A stretch of 64,000 nucleotides of DNA from Pseudovibrio brasiliensis (GCF_018282095.1 NZ_CP074126.1:1064501-1128500); one strand, 5' to 3'; shown: positions 26,637 through 35,330, numbered from the stretch's first letter. Made by a program: numbers and translations. The notes: generated by a model from the letters alone, not told the origin.

Positions 26637-27272
26637 TTACGTATTAAACGCACCCCACTTCGGTGCGTATCCATCCTTTAGAATCTTGATGATCTGAGGC
26701 GGTGTCGCCAGCGTTACTTGATCAGGCAAAGTGTTGGGAACCGGCGTGTAACCTTCAAAGCTCCAACTCCACCATGTGCCTTCTTTTAATGCCAGAAACG
26801 CATCTTCTACCTGCACCACTGTACCGTCGGGCCAGCTCTCATGAGGATTGATAACTGGCAGTGAAGCGGGAGACTTTTTGTGTCCGCAGCGTTGCTCGTG
26901 CAGAACCTTGTCCATCTCATCTGAGCTAGGCGGTTTTTCCAGCCCTTCACAACGCATCCAATGATCAGCAAAACGCTTGGCATCTTCTTTCCGGCAAAAG
27001 AAGCAAGGTCTGTGCCCCGCCGCCAGTGCCGTCACCTCATCAAAGAAAAACAGCTCCGTGTAAAACTTACCCCAGACATCCCGGTGCCAGTCCTTATAGG
27101 TCGTGGAACAGCACAGCCACCGACGGGAGGCATGCGTTCGCCCTGTCAGCTTTTGCGTTTCTGGATCATGAATGCGGCCCCCTCGATTGCCCATGAACAT
27201 GCCACGGGCAGAGACAGCACACAGCTCTCCATTGGGAGCAACACGGTTTTGCAAAGGCATGGGCACACTCAA
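26637..27272 (-). CDS. Conserved protein of unknown function with CxxC motif
   Basis: 211 residues, no membrane helix or signal peptide. Two segments look conserved in character: an N-terminal GNRGGRIHDPETQKLTGRTHASRRW stretch (about 28-53) and GHRPCFFCRKEDAKRFADHW (about 85-104). The second resembles the metal-binding GFRPCKRC loop of Ada-type zinc domains. Two further cysteines (in MRCEG and EQRCGHKK) could complete a metal site. The C-terminal part is Trp-rich and acidic. The function is unknown; the Arg-rich segments and possible zinc site would fit nucleic-acid binding, which is inference. It sits alone between the EamA exporter and the Na/phosphate transporter, all on the minus strand. 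Confidence 0.65.
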   Translation of the reverse strand: MSVPMPLQNRVAPNGELCAVSARGMFMGNRGGRIHDPETQKLTGRTHASRRWLCCSTTYKDWHRDVWGKFYTELFFFDEVTALAAGHRPCFFCRKEDAKRFADHWMRCEGLEKPPSSDEMDKVLHEQRCGHKKSPASLPVINPHESWPDGTVVQVEDAFLALKEGTWWSWSFEGYTPVPNTLPDQVTLATPPQIIKILKDGYAPKWGAFNT

Positions 27273-27338
27273 TCAAGCAAACTGAGAGCGGCGAGCAATA
27301 AAACAAGAAACAGGCCGCGATAGGGAAGTAGGCTCAGC

Positions 27339-28523
27339 CTATCTGCTCAGCAAGAAAATGCCAAGGGCAGGGACCAGAAAGAAGATGCCAACTACGTAGC
27401 TGGCCGCGACCACAAATCGACGTGCGCCGAGATCCCCCACGAACTCAGCAAGCTGAACAGGCAGATAACGCATAAACGGCACGCAGTAGATCAGCAGCAC
27501 GCCGAGCACGTTGTAAACCAGATGCACAATAGCAATCTCAAACGCCAGCTCGCGCTGTCCCGTGACAGCAAAGGCCGCCAGAATAGCCGTCAAACAGGTG
27601 CCAATGTTCGCGCCAAGCGTAAACGGGTAAACCTGTCTGGTGGTCAAAACGCCAGAGCCAGCCAGTGGCACGACCAGACTTGTGGTAGCTGACGAAGACT
27701 GCAGCAACAGCGTTGCGACAAGGCCCGTGAAGATGCCGGAGGATGGTGCAGCAGACGTCATCTTTTCTGCAAGACGGCGGGCATGGCCAGCAAGTAGAAG
27801 CTTCAGCAATTGGCTCACAAAGGTGATGCTGATGATGATCATCACAAAGCCAATCGCTGCAGTAACCAGCCCGTTCCAAGGCTGGGACAGACCTGAGGTC
27901 AGCCCTTCTATCTCTTGGATGAGCGGTCCGGTGAGGTAATTGACGAAGTTGAAGTTGGCTGTGATCAGATTGTCCGCTGGGTCAAGCGCTGTAAAGAAGT
28001 CTCCCACCCACATGGCGATGGTCTGCAAGAAGCCAAAGGCAATCTCCAGCGGTAAAAAGATTAGCAGGCAGATCAGATTGAACGCATCATGCACCGTCGC
28101 AGCACTAAAGGCGCGCCGGAAATCTGAGCGATCGCGAGCATAGCCCAGGCTTACAAATGTGTTGGTGAGTGTGGTTCCAAAGTTAGCCCCGATCACAATC
28201 GGCACTGCAATGGAAATCGGCAATCCCGCAGCAACCAGACCAACCAAGATGGATGTGGTGACGGAAGAGCTTTGCACCAGCGATGTGGTGAGGATGCCTA
28301 CCAGCACGCCTGCAATCGGGTTGGTGGCATAGGAGAAGATCTGTTCTGCGGTCTGGTGCCCAATGGCAATAAAGCCAGCTTCAATGAGGCCAACAGCACA
28401 AAGAAGAAAATAAATCAGGAATCCGACGGAGATCCAGTTGAGCAAACTTATGCCCAATGGCATGTGACGCTCATCCTCAAGATAAGGCTCGTCGTTGTTC
28501 AGGGGATCTTTTTGCACCGACAT
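27339..28523 (-). CDS. Na+/phosphate cotransporter (NptA/PF02690 family)
   Basis: 394-residue inner-membrane protein. It contains the duplicated Na_Pi_cotrans repeat with the diagnostic QSSS: LTTSLVQSSSVTTSILVGLV near residue 85 and ATLLLQSSSATTSLVVPLAG near 255, each followed by GANFGTTLT / GANIGTCLT. About nine helices. There is no PhoU-like C-terminal domain, so this is the short NptA-like form rather than the YjbB form. It imports or exports phosphate with sodium; a sodium-coupled form fits a marine organism. Confidence 0.9.
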   Translation of the reverse strand: MSVQKDPLNNDEPYLEDERHMPLGISLLNWISVGFLIYFLLCAVGLIEAGFIAIGHQTAEQIFSYATNPIAGVLVGILTTSLVQSSSVTTSILVGLVAAGLPISIAVPIVIGANFGTTLTNTFVSLGYARDRSDFRRAFSAATVHDAFNLICLLIFLPLEIAFGFLQTIAMWVGDFFTALDPADNLITANFNFVNYLTGPLIQEIEGLTSGLSQPWNGLVTAAIGFVMIIISITFVSQLLKLLLAGHARRLAEKMTSAAPSSGIFTGLVATLLLQSSSATTSLVVPLAGSGVLTTRQVYPFTLGANIGTCLTAILAAFAVTGQRELAFEIAIVHLVYNVLGVLLIYCVPFMRYLPVQLAEFVGDLGARRFVVAASYVVGIFFLVPALGIFLLSR

Positions 28524-28779
28524 ATCCGTCTATAAAAGTTCACCACGACATTTAGCCGTATCTTCTAACATCAAATCGCTCAGCCTAGGAAATCACCAAG
28601 GCTTTCGTTGACCACCTCTGCATTTGCAGAGTAAATAATCAAGCCAACTACGGCATTTTACAGGTCAATCACCCGCATCCTATTGCTCACAGATCGGCTA
28701 GCTGTCAACATCTGCCGGGTGTGATTCTGCCAGATTTTTCTACGTGGTGGCCAAATTTTCCTTGGAGGGGACATACCCG

Positions 28780-29580
28780 ATGATGAAGAAATTTAAACTA
28801 GCAATCGCAACCCTTGCTCTTTCAGTTGGCTTTGGAGCTGCAACTTCCGCAGCGGACCTGCCAGATCTGAAGGGCCGCACCGTTGTTGCTGTGACCGAGA
28901 ATGCGTATACACCTTTGAACTTTGCAGACCCAAAAACCGGTGAAGGCATCGGTTGGGAATATGATGCTTTCAACGAAATCGCAAAGCGCCTCAACATGAA
29001 GGTGGATTGGCGTCTGGCCTCATGGGACAGCATGATTGAAGCTGTACGTCAGGGGCAGTTTGATGTGGGCATGGATGGCATCACCATCAACGAAGAGCGC
29101 GAAAAGCAGATCGACTTCTCCGATCCTTACATGACTTCTGAGATGTTCATGTTGGTGCGTGCTGATGAAGACCGCTTCGACAATCCAAAAGCATTCGCGG
29201 ATGACCCAGGCCTGTTGGTTGGCGCGCAGCCGGGCACCACAAACTTCTACACTGCAGTATACTCAGTGCTTGATGGTGACGAAAACAACAAGCGCATCCA
29301 GCTGTTTGAAACATTTGGCGCGTCTGTTCAGGCACTACGTGCGGAAGACGTAGACATGGTTCTGATGGATGCAACTGCCGCTGCTGGCTATATGGGTGCA
29401 TCCCCAGACAGCTTCAAAGTGGTTGGTGGCCCAATCGGTTCTGAAGACTTCGGCTTCATTCTGACACCGGGTTCTGACCTGCGCGAGCCAATCAACGCGG
29501 CGCTCAGCTCCATGCGAGAAGACGGCACCATTGATGCCTTGAACCAGAAATGGTTCTTCGACTATAAGTCCAAGAACTAA
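28780..29580 (+). CDS. Amino-acid ABC transporter substrate-binding protein
   Basis: 266-residue periplasmic binding protein of family 3 (SBP_bac_3). Signal peptide [20 protein letters not shown] with cleavage after TSA|AD. Family segments: [60 protein letters not shown], and the C-terminal [13 protein letters not shown]. It likely binds a polar amino acid or related compound. GGAGGGG lies nine bases before the ATG at 28780. The permease gene follows after 168 bp that contain a REP-like palindrome. No ATP-binding subunit is encoded nearby. Confidence 0.92.
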   Translation: MMKKFKLAIATLALSVGFGAATSAADLPDLKGRTVVAVTENAYTPLNFADPKTGEGIGWEYDAFNEIAKRLNMKVDWRLASWDSMIEAVRQGQFDVGMDGITINEEREKQIDFSDPYMTSEMFMLVRADEDRFDNPKAFADDPGLLVGAQPGTTNFYTAVYSVLDGDENNKRIQLFETFGASVQALRAEDVDMVLMDATAAAGYMGASPDSFKVVGGPIGSEDFGFILTPGSDLREPINAALSSMREDGTIDALNQKWFFDYKSKN

Positions 29581-29630
29581 CAAGAGTTTAGTTGGTTTGG
29601 CGGGCGCAAGGTGCCCGCCATTTCATTTTG

Positions 29631-29672
29631 TGGCTTATCCCAAAAGCAGGAAACTGGGTTTCGGATAAGCCA
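29631..29672. repeat. REP-like palindromic element between ABC genes
   Basis: Perfect 10-base inverted repeat TGGCTTATCC / GGATAAGCCA with a 22-base centre containing CAAAAGCAGG and CTGGGTTTC. Layout and size match the elements at 11195-11238 and 24013-24058. It sits between the binding-protein and permease genes, where it could shield the upstream mRNA. Confidence 0.6.
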
Positions 29673-29748
29673 GATAAACAGCCCTCAGGGCGTCATTCAG
29701 GGCTTCTGCACCTCATCAGGAAACCCAAACAGATTTGAAGGAAACGCG

Positions 29749-30573
29749 ATGGGCAAGCGTTCTGCCAAAACGTCCCGGTTGGACAAGCTTCCTTGGTGGT
29801 TGCTCGCATCTTTTGTTCTTGCTGTTTTCTTCCTCTGGCTCATCGCCGCAAATGGTGATTATCGCCAGATCTTCATGACCCTCTTCAAAGGCGTTGGCAT
29901 CACGCTCTTTGTGACGTTCGTTTCCTTCTTCATCGCCAGCATTTTCGGGCTCTTCATTGCCATAGGGCGTGGCTCCAAGCATCGCATTATCCGTGAGATG
30001 TGCTCGTTTTATACGGAGATCATGCGCGGTGTTCCCATGTTGGTGCTGCTGTTCTACATCGCCTTTGTCGGCGCACCGCAGATGGTCGCTGCCTACAACT
30101 GGATCATGTCACCTCTGATAGATCTGGAACTCATCGACAAACTCCGCGTCCGTGATCTTTCCATGATGTGGCGTGCGATTATCGCGCTCTCCTTAGGCTA
30201 TTCCGCATTCATTGCCGAGATTTTCCGCGCTGGCATCGAGAGCGTGGATGAGGGACAGCTGGAGGCAGGCTGTGCACTTGGCCTGTCCAGATGGCACACT
30301 TTCCGCTTCATCATCTGGCCGCAAGCGTTCAAGAACATCCTCCCGCCACTTGGCAATGACTTCATCGCCCTCATCAAGGAAAGTGCGCTGGTTTCTGTTC
30401 TGGGTGTGCAGGATATCACTCAGCTCGGTAAGATCTATTCCGCCTCCACGTTCCAGTTCTTCGAAACCTACAACGTGGTTGCTTACCTCTACCTCGTCAT
30501 GACAGTTTCACTGTCTCTGGTGGTCCGTGGTCTGGAAAGACGCATGAAGCGGGCCTTTGAAAACGAAGCTTAG
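29749..30573 (+). CDS. Amino-acid ABC transporter permease
   Basis: 274-residue HisM/GlnP-type permease. The start at 29749 (MGKRSAKTSRLDKLPWWLLA) has GAAGGAAACGCG upstream; the longer open frame overlaps the REP-like element. About five to six helices. The cytoplasmic EAA loop is clear near residue 190-215: EAGCALGLSRWHTFRFIIWPQA, and the segment YTEIMRGVPMLVLLFYIAFV is diagnostic for polar amino-acid permeases. It would work as homodimer with the preceding binding protein and an ATPase encoded elsewhere. Confidence 0.92.
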   Translation: MGKRSAKTSRLDKLPWWLLASFVLAVFFLWLIAANGDYRQIFMTLFKGVGITLFVTFVSFFIASIFGLFIAIGRGSKHRIIREMCSFYTEIMRGVPMLVLLFYIAFVGAPQMVAAYNWIMSPLIDLELIDKLRVRDLSMMWRAIIALSLGYSAFIAEIFRAGIESVDEGQLEAGCALGLSRWHTFRFIIWPQAFKNILPPLGNDFIALIKESALVSVLGVQDITQLGKIYSASTFQFFETYNVVAYLYLVMTVSLSLVVRGLERRMKRAFENEA

Positions 30574-30574
30574 A

Positions 30575-30601
30575 TCTGCTCCCCAAAAGATCGGGATCAG
30601 A
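30575..30601. terminator. Hairpin after the ABC permease gene
   Basis: TCTGCTCCC pairs with GGGATCAGA (one mismatch) around CCAAAAGATC, directly after the stop codon. No T-run follows, so termination is uncertain. The same core, CCCCAAAAGAT followed by a pyrimidine/A and GGG, occurs in the hairpin at 525-549. Confidence 0.45.
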
Positions 30602-30669
30602 CTTCATAGAAAATGATAATTGCAGCACGTTAAACCCCATAGCGCAGCTGCACACAACAAGGATTTGGA

Positions 30670-31368
30670 ATGACAGTTCTCGTTATTGAAAACTGCGAAA
30701 ACGTAACGCTCGGCCTGCTTGGTCAGGCTCTGGATGAAGCAAAGATGCCGATTGATCTGCGTGTCATGGTAGAAAATGATCCGCTTCCTTCAGATATCTC
30801 CAAGTTCAGCGGTCTGGTAGTTCTGGGCGGCTTGCAGCACGCGAGAGCCGATGATGAGTTCCCGTTCCTGAAAGACGTCTGCGACACTATTCTGGCATTC
30901 CATGAAGCAGATAAGCCTGTAATGGGCATTTGCCTCGGCAGCCAGCTTATTGCTCGTGCATTTGGGGGAGAGAACATCCTCGGCAATCCGGTCGAAGCGG
31001 GATGGTTGCCTTTGCAGACTTCAGAGGCAGGCAAGCAGGATCCGGTCATCTCCGCATTTGAGGAAGACGACCACATCTTCATCTTGCACACGGACACCTA
31101 CACCCTGCCAGAAGGTGCAATACATCTGGCATCCAGCGAGATGACTCCAAATCAGGCCTTCAAAATGGGCCGCGCCACCTACGCTATTCAGTTCCACTTT
31201 GAGTGCTCTGTTGATCAGGTCAATCACTGGAACGGCTGCTTCCATGGCCCAATCAATGAGCTAGTGCCACATTGGAAGGAAATTCTGGAAGAGCAGGGCC
31301 CAAAACACGGCCCGAAAGCAGATGCCCTTGGCCTGAAAATCTCCCGCCGCTGGATTGAGCTGCTGTAG
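30670..31368 (+). CDS. Class I glutamine amidotransferase (GMP synthase-like)
   Basis: 232-residue cytosolic protein with a complete class I GATase triad: Cys88 in GICLGSQLIARAFGG, His in AIQFHFECS near residue 177 and the Glu two residues later. GVQHVP-type loops (VVLGGLQHARADDEFPFL) precede. It is a stand-alone GATase of the YfeJ / gamma-glutamyl-peptidase-like group; such proteins hydrolyse glutamine or gamma-glutamyl compounds. AAGGATTTGGA precedes the ATG. It follows the ABC genes on the same strand after 96 bp; a role in using the imported compound is possible. Confidence 0.85.
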   Translation: MTVLVIENCENVTLGLLGQALDEAKMPIDLRVMVENDPLPSDISKFSGLVVLGGLQHARADDEFPFLKDVCDTILAFHEADKPVMGICLGSQLIARAFGGENILGNPVEAGWLPLQTSEAGKQDPVISAFEEDDHIFILHTDTYTLPEGAIHLASSEMTPNQAFKMGRATYAIQFHFECSVDQVNHWNGCFHGPINELVPHWKEILEEQGPKHGPKADALGLKISRRWIELL

Positions 31369-31380
31369 CTCTATCACCCG

Positions 31381-31668
31381 TTATTCTTCATAAACCTGAA
31401 TGGTCATCTCACAGGCCTCATCGCGCAGTGGGATGATCTTCTTGTAAGCCACGGAGGTATAAAAATCTTCAAGGCTCTGAAGGTCTTTGTAGCGAAACAC
31501 AGCTGCAATGTGCGGCAACAACTCATCACCCCGTTTGGTTTGTGAGAATTTGCCGCGCACAATTACCTCTACGCCAGCCTCTTCCATCAGTGCCGCAGCA
31601 GCCTGCACATATTGCTGAAACTGGCCCATATTTTTGATCGTGGCGTAAGAAAAGTTCAAAACAGACAT
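31381..31668 (-). CDS. DUF1330 family protein (95 aa)
   Basis: Small cytosolic protein with a dimeric alpha/beta-barrel (ferredoxin-like) fold typical of DUF1330: FSYATIKNMGQFQQYVQ, VIVRGKFSQTKRGDELLPHI, FYTSVAYKKIIPLRDEAC. Function unknown. The start at 31668 (MSVLNFSYATIKN) has AAAGGA nine bases upstream; the open frame extends six codons further. Convergent with the GATase gene with 12 bp between them. Confidence 0.78.
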   Translation of the reverse strand: MSVLNFSYATIKNMGQFQQYVQAAAALMEEAGVEVIVRGKFSQTKRGDELLPHIAAVFRYKDLQSLEDFYTSVAYKKIIPLRDEACEMTIQVYEE

Positions 31669-31756
31669 TGAGAGAAATCCTTTCAAATACTTTGTGAGTG
31701 TGTGCCCAGCTCACTCCTCTTACAAGTGAGCTGTTCGCAGGATTTCTTGTGTCACG

Positions 31757-32251
31757 TTATCTCCGCCCTCCAAACTGTCTCAGCAGTCTAGTAGATAACC
31801 TGATCAGCCAGTTAGGCACCTTCAAAAAGCGAGATTGAATGCCAGTCTTGTAGGCTTCTCGCGCTTCTATCCGAGCGATCCAATCGTTCACCCGGGGCAG
31901 TGACTTGAAGGAGTAGCCCAACTGGCGAAGGATGATCGTGTTCGGGAACCACGCAACATCTGCCAGTGAATACTGGTCGCCGACCAGCCACTCCTGCTTC
32001 TCAAGCAATCGCTCTAATTCAGAAAACTGCTCAAAAACGATCTCCTTGGCCCTCTGTGGATCATTGGCAGTCCGGTCCGCAAGCCTGTCTGCATGAAACT
32101 GCGCACGATGGGGGACATGGTCTTTATAAAACTGAGCATCACGTGGTGTTGGCAATCGCCCATAACCGCAGGAATAAACATAATTCACCACCATGCTCAT
32201 TCCGGCCCAGCCAAAACCAAGGCATTCGTGGAAGAGCTGATCAAGGCCCAT
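31757..32251 (-). pseudogene. Truncated glutathione S-transferase (C-terminal domain only)
   Basis: The frame encodes a clear GST C-terminal all-helical domain (FEQFSELERLLEKQEWLVGDQYSLADVAWFPN, then PRVNDWIARIEAREAYKTGI and a basic tail), but the N-terminal thioredoxin-like domain with the glutathione site is missing. The frame runs upstream into the 3' end of the LysR gene (open to a GTG at 32338) without any thioredoxin motif. I set the left-over at the first ATG after the LysR stop; no good ribosome-binding site precedes it. The most likely reading is a remnant left by a deletion that fused the GST 3' part to the LysR locus. It could still be translated as a short protein. Confidence 0.6.
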
Positions 32252-32289
32252 AGAGAAGTGAGGGATGTTTTTGAGGAGGACGTGTAAGC

Positions 32290-33183
32290 CTAGACCCACG
32301 TTTTCTGGTGCAGCTGACACATACGATTGATCAACCACTTACAGGCGGGAGCCTGTGATTGCTGCTTGCCCCAGACAAGGGAGACCTTATTGAGAATGGC
32401 ATTCTGCTGAAAGTCATAGGAAAGCTCCTTCAGCTCACCGGCCTTCACCTCATCATCCACCATCTGCGCTGGCAACTCCGCCCAACCCACACCGCCATGT
32501 ACCATGTTATGCGCCACACGCGGATTATCCGTAATCAGCAGATGTGGTCCTTTCTGGCGCGAGAACTCCGGGGAGTTTCGGTCAATCTCAGTCTCGGAGA
32601 TGATCTGCCGGTAGCCACGCAAGTCCACCAGCCGTACCTCATCCAACTCTGCCAGTGGGTGGTCCTTGTGGCACACCGCTATGCGGCGCTCAAACCCAAG
32701 CCCGCGGAAGTGAAACCCTTCCTTGTAGGGATGGCGCTCAATGATAATCCCCAGCTGAGCGCTTTCATCAGCAAGACGAGAAAAAACACCCCCGAAAGAG
32801 GTGGTCTGCACATGCAACTCCACCTTTGGGAACTGCTTGTCGAAGTCATGCAAAACTTCATTAATTGCAGAGACATAGGTGCCATACTCAAACACCACTT
32901 TCAGGCTGCCTTCCGCCCCTTCACTCAATGCACCAGCCTTCACCAGAAGGTCCTGCCTGCTCTGCAAAATGGATTTTGCGTAGTCCAGCAAAGAAACGCC
33001 TGAGACCGTAAGTTCAGCCCGGTAACTGCTGCGGTCAAACAGATCAGACCCAAGATCAATCTCCAGATTGGAAATCGCAGCACTTACAGCAGATTGCGCC
33101 TTTCCAAGACGCCGGGCAGCAGCAGAAAATGAGCCCAACTCTGCGGCAGTTACAAATGCTTCCAACTGGTCAACACTGGGCAT
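32290..33183 (-). CDS. LysR-type transcriptional regulator
   Basis: 297 residues. HTH: SVDQLEAFVTAAELGSFSAAARRLGKAQSAVSAAISNLEIDL. The effector domain starts near residue 90 (GSLKVVFEYGTYVSAINEVL) and includes LGIIIERHPYKEGFHF. Typical LysR length. Divergent from the exported tyrosine phosphatase gene (95 bp apart), which it may regulate; the truncated GST lies directly downstream and may once have been part of its regulon. Confidence 0.9.
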   Translation of the reverse strand: MPSVDQLEAFVTAAELGSFSAAARRLGKAQSAVSAAISNLEIDLGSDLFDRSSYRAELTVSGVSLLDYAKSILQSRQDLLVKAGALSEGAEGSLKVVFEYGTYVSAINEVLHDFDKQFPKVELHVQTTSFGGVFSRLADESAQLGIIIERHPYKEGFHFRGLGFERRIAVCHKDHPLAELDEVRLVDLRGYRQIISETEIDRNSPEFSRQKGPHLLITDNPRVAHNMVHGGVGWAELPAQMVDDEVKAGELKELSYDFQQNAILNKVSLVWGKQQSQAPACKWLINRMCQLHQKTWV

Positions 33184-33284
33184 CCAACCTCAACACGATC
33201 TGAAATTCTGATGGAGTTCAACTTTACTGCATAGGTCAAACCGATCTTTATGTCACCCAAATTTGCGAACTGAGAGGAATGACC

Positions 33285-34214
33285 ATGCGAAAAATAATCG
33301 GGCTGGCAACCGCAACAATGATTGGCTCACTCATGACTGCAGGTCTTGCAATGGCAGAAACATCGCCATGCGAAACCACGCTGCCAATCGATATCCCATC
33401 CAACTGTGATGCCATCAAGGTGGTCAAACCAATCGAAAACCTGGAGAACTTCCGGGCACTCACCACGCCGCAAAACGGTCCGGCTCTGAGACCGCAAATG
33501 GTCTTCCGTTCCGATCAGCTGGACAGCCTGACAGAAGCTGATCAGGAAAAGCTCAGTGCGTTGGGCATTGAAACCATCGTGGATCTGCGGGCACCGGATG
33601 AACTGGACAAGCACCCCAACAAACACATCTCCTCGGTAGACTTTAACATCAACCTGCCAATCGGATCTGACCCGGCAGACATCGCCAAGATCATGCCGTT
33701 GGAAGTCGCCTCCCAAATCCGCCCGCTTTGGTTCAGCGGCAAATTTGATGAGATCGATCAGCTGCTGAAAGACCACAGTGTAGATATCTACCACACCCGC
33801 ATCGATCGTTATAAGGACTTCGCCCGCAAGTTCACGCCGCAAATCTCCCGCTTCATGCATGTGCTTCTGGAAGAGCAAAACTACCCACTGGTGTTCCATT
33901 GCGCTGGCGGCAAGGACCGCACTGGTTATGTGGCAGCGGTGCTGATGCTTTCATTGGGCTTCTCAGAGGAGGATGTGATGCGCGACTACCTCACCACCAA
34001 CCTCTACACCTTTGAGGAACTGAGCAAACTGGTGGGAAGTGGCCCTCACTCCCTGCGCCCGGCATTTGGTGCACACAAAGAGCAGATCTCAGCAGCACTA
34101 GATGCAGTTAAAGAAGACTACGGCAGCTTTGAAAACTATCGCCGCGATGCACTGGGCATTTCTGATGAGGAACTCACCCGCATCAAAAAGAACCTGCTGG
34201 TAGACCCGAGTTAA
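33285..34214 (+). CDS. Exported tyrosine phosphatase (Y_phosphatase3 type)
   Basis: 309 residues. The P-loop signature HCAGGKDRTGYVAA is complete, with nucleophile Cys near residue 206. The upstream general segment SDQLDSLTEADQEKLSALGI and VDLRAPDEL are typical of PF13350 (Mycobacterium PtpB / Listeria LipA-like) phosphatases. An N-terminal signal peptide (MRKIIGLATATMIGSLMTAG, then LAMA|ET) makes it periplasmic or secreted, so it may act on phosphotyrosine, phosphoserine or phosphoinositide substrates outside the cytoplasm. I prefer the ATG at 33285, six bases after AGAGGA; the ATG at 33279 is too close to it. Secreted members of this family act on host cells in some species, which is interesting in a possible host-associated marine bacterium, but no host role is shown here. 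Confidence 0.85.
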   Translation: MRKIIGLATATMIGSLMTAGLAMAETSPCETTLPIDIPSNCDAIKVVKPIENLENFRALTTPQNGPALRPQMVFRSDQLDSLTEADQEKLSALGIETIVDLRAPDELDKHPNKHISSVDFNINLPIGSDPADIAKIMPLEVASQIRPLWFSGKFDEIDQLLKDHSVDIYHTRIDRYKDFARKFTPQISRFMHVLLEEQNYPLVFHCAGGKDRTGYVAAVLMLSLGFSEEDVMRDYLTTNLYTFEELSKLVGSGPHSLRPAFGAHKEQISAALDAVKEDYGSFENYRRDALGISDEELTRIKKNLLVDPS

Positions 34215-34228
34215 GGCCTCCCAGCACC

Positions 34229-34265
34229 CCTCGTGCTGCCTTCCCCCAACGTTGGTGGCACGAGG
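34229..34265 (+). terminator. Possible terminator after the tyrosine phosphatase gene
   Basis: CCTCGTGC pairs with GCACGAGG across a 21-base loop, followed by CTTCTC. Weak U-run; low confidence. Confidence 0.35.
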
Positions 34266-34349
34266 CTTCTCAAGCAAATTCCACGAGAGGCCCATTTGCG
34301 CCTGAAGGCAGATCCAGCCTAGACTTCCCTAATGTTTTAGGGGAATTTC

Positions 34350-35330
34350 ATGACTGTATTATCTTCAGTAATTGAGCGCGGATATCTGGGATTTGCCTCC
34401 CACGAAGCCAAAGACAACTCACCTATTTATGAAGAATGGGCGACTCACGTAGCCGGCTCGCCAATCTTCCACGATTTCCTGATGGCATTGCCGGAGGCCA
34501 AACAGCAACCGAACCTCCTTTTCGCAGCTATCAGATGGGTAACAGGACGCATTCCCGAAGTAGCAGAGCTGGATGAGACACTGCAACGACAGAGCGGAGC
34601 CATCAAACAAGAAATGATGAACCGCAGCACGCAGACCAACGAAGCCGGACGCTGTGCAACGCTCCTCCCATTGCTCGCCCGACTCCCTCAACCACTTTCA
34701 TTGATCGAAGTTGGTGCCTCCGCTGGTCTTTGCTTGCTGCCGGACCACTACGCCTATGATTACAACAACGGCGCACACACACTAGCGCCTGAGACGAACG
34801 CACCCGATACACCAGTGTTGCACTGTCAGGCGACAGGCAATGTCCCTCTGCCAACCAAGCTGCCAGAAGTTGTCTGGCGTGCAGGGCTGGATCTGAACCC
34901 GTTGAACCTTCAGGATGAGGACATCGCAGCATGGCTCCAAACGCTCGTCTGGCCGGGACAGGAGGACCGCCGACACCGCCTACAAAAAGCAATCAGTGTG
35001 GCAAAGCAGCAGAAAGTCCAACTGGTTAAAGGAAACCTTCTCGAAGATCTGCCAGCCTTGTTGGAACAAGTCCCAACAGGCACCACACCTGTGGTCTTCC
35101 ACAGTGCTGTCCTCAACTATGTTCGGGATACCACCAAGCGTGAAGCTTTCGTCGATCTGATGCTGAACTCCAACGCCCATTGGATCTCCAACGAAGCCCC
35201 TGGCGTCTTCCCACAACTCGCCAATAAAGTCTTCAGTTCACGCCCTTCAGGCCGCTTCCTCCTCTGCGAAAACGGCACCCCCCGCGCCTGGATCGGCCCA
35301 CACGGCCAGTCGATTGATTGGATTGAGTAG
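34350..35330 (+). CDS. DUF2332 family protein
   Basis: 326-residue cytosolic protein of DUF2332 (PF10094). Characteristic: the N-terminal SPIYEEWATHVAGSPIFHDFL, the glycine-rich LIEVGASAGLCLLPDHYAYDY segment near residue 120 (SAM-binding-like), and VVFHSAVLNYV near 250, followed by HWISNEAPGVFP. The fold is methyltransferase-like, but no reaction is established for the family. GGGGAATTTC precedes the ATG. A single gene between the phosphatase and the unknown 513-residue protein. Confidence 0.85.
   Translation: MTVLSSVIERGYLGFASHEAKDNSPIYEEWATHVAGSPIFHDFLMALPEAKQQPNLLFAAIRWVTGRIPEVAELDETLQRQSGAIKQEMMNRSTQTNEAGRCATLLPLLARLPQPLSLIEVGASAGLCLLPDHYAYDYNNGAHTLAPETNAPDTPVLHCQATGNVPLPTKLPEVVWRAGLDLNPLNLQDEDIAAWLQTLVWPGQEDRRHRLQKAISVAKQQKVQLVKGNLLEDLPALLEQVPTGTTPVVFHSAVLNYVRDTTKREAFVDLMLNSNAHWISNEAPGVFPQLANKVFSSRPSGRFLLCENGTPRAWIGPHGQSIDWIE

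Noticed and set aside
34255-34270. TGGCAC-type sigma-54 promoter before the DUF2332 gene
   Set aside because: The -24 half fits but the -12 half reads TTCTC rather than TTGC, and the sequence is part of the right arm of a hairpin.
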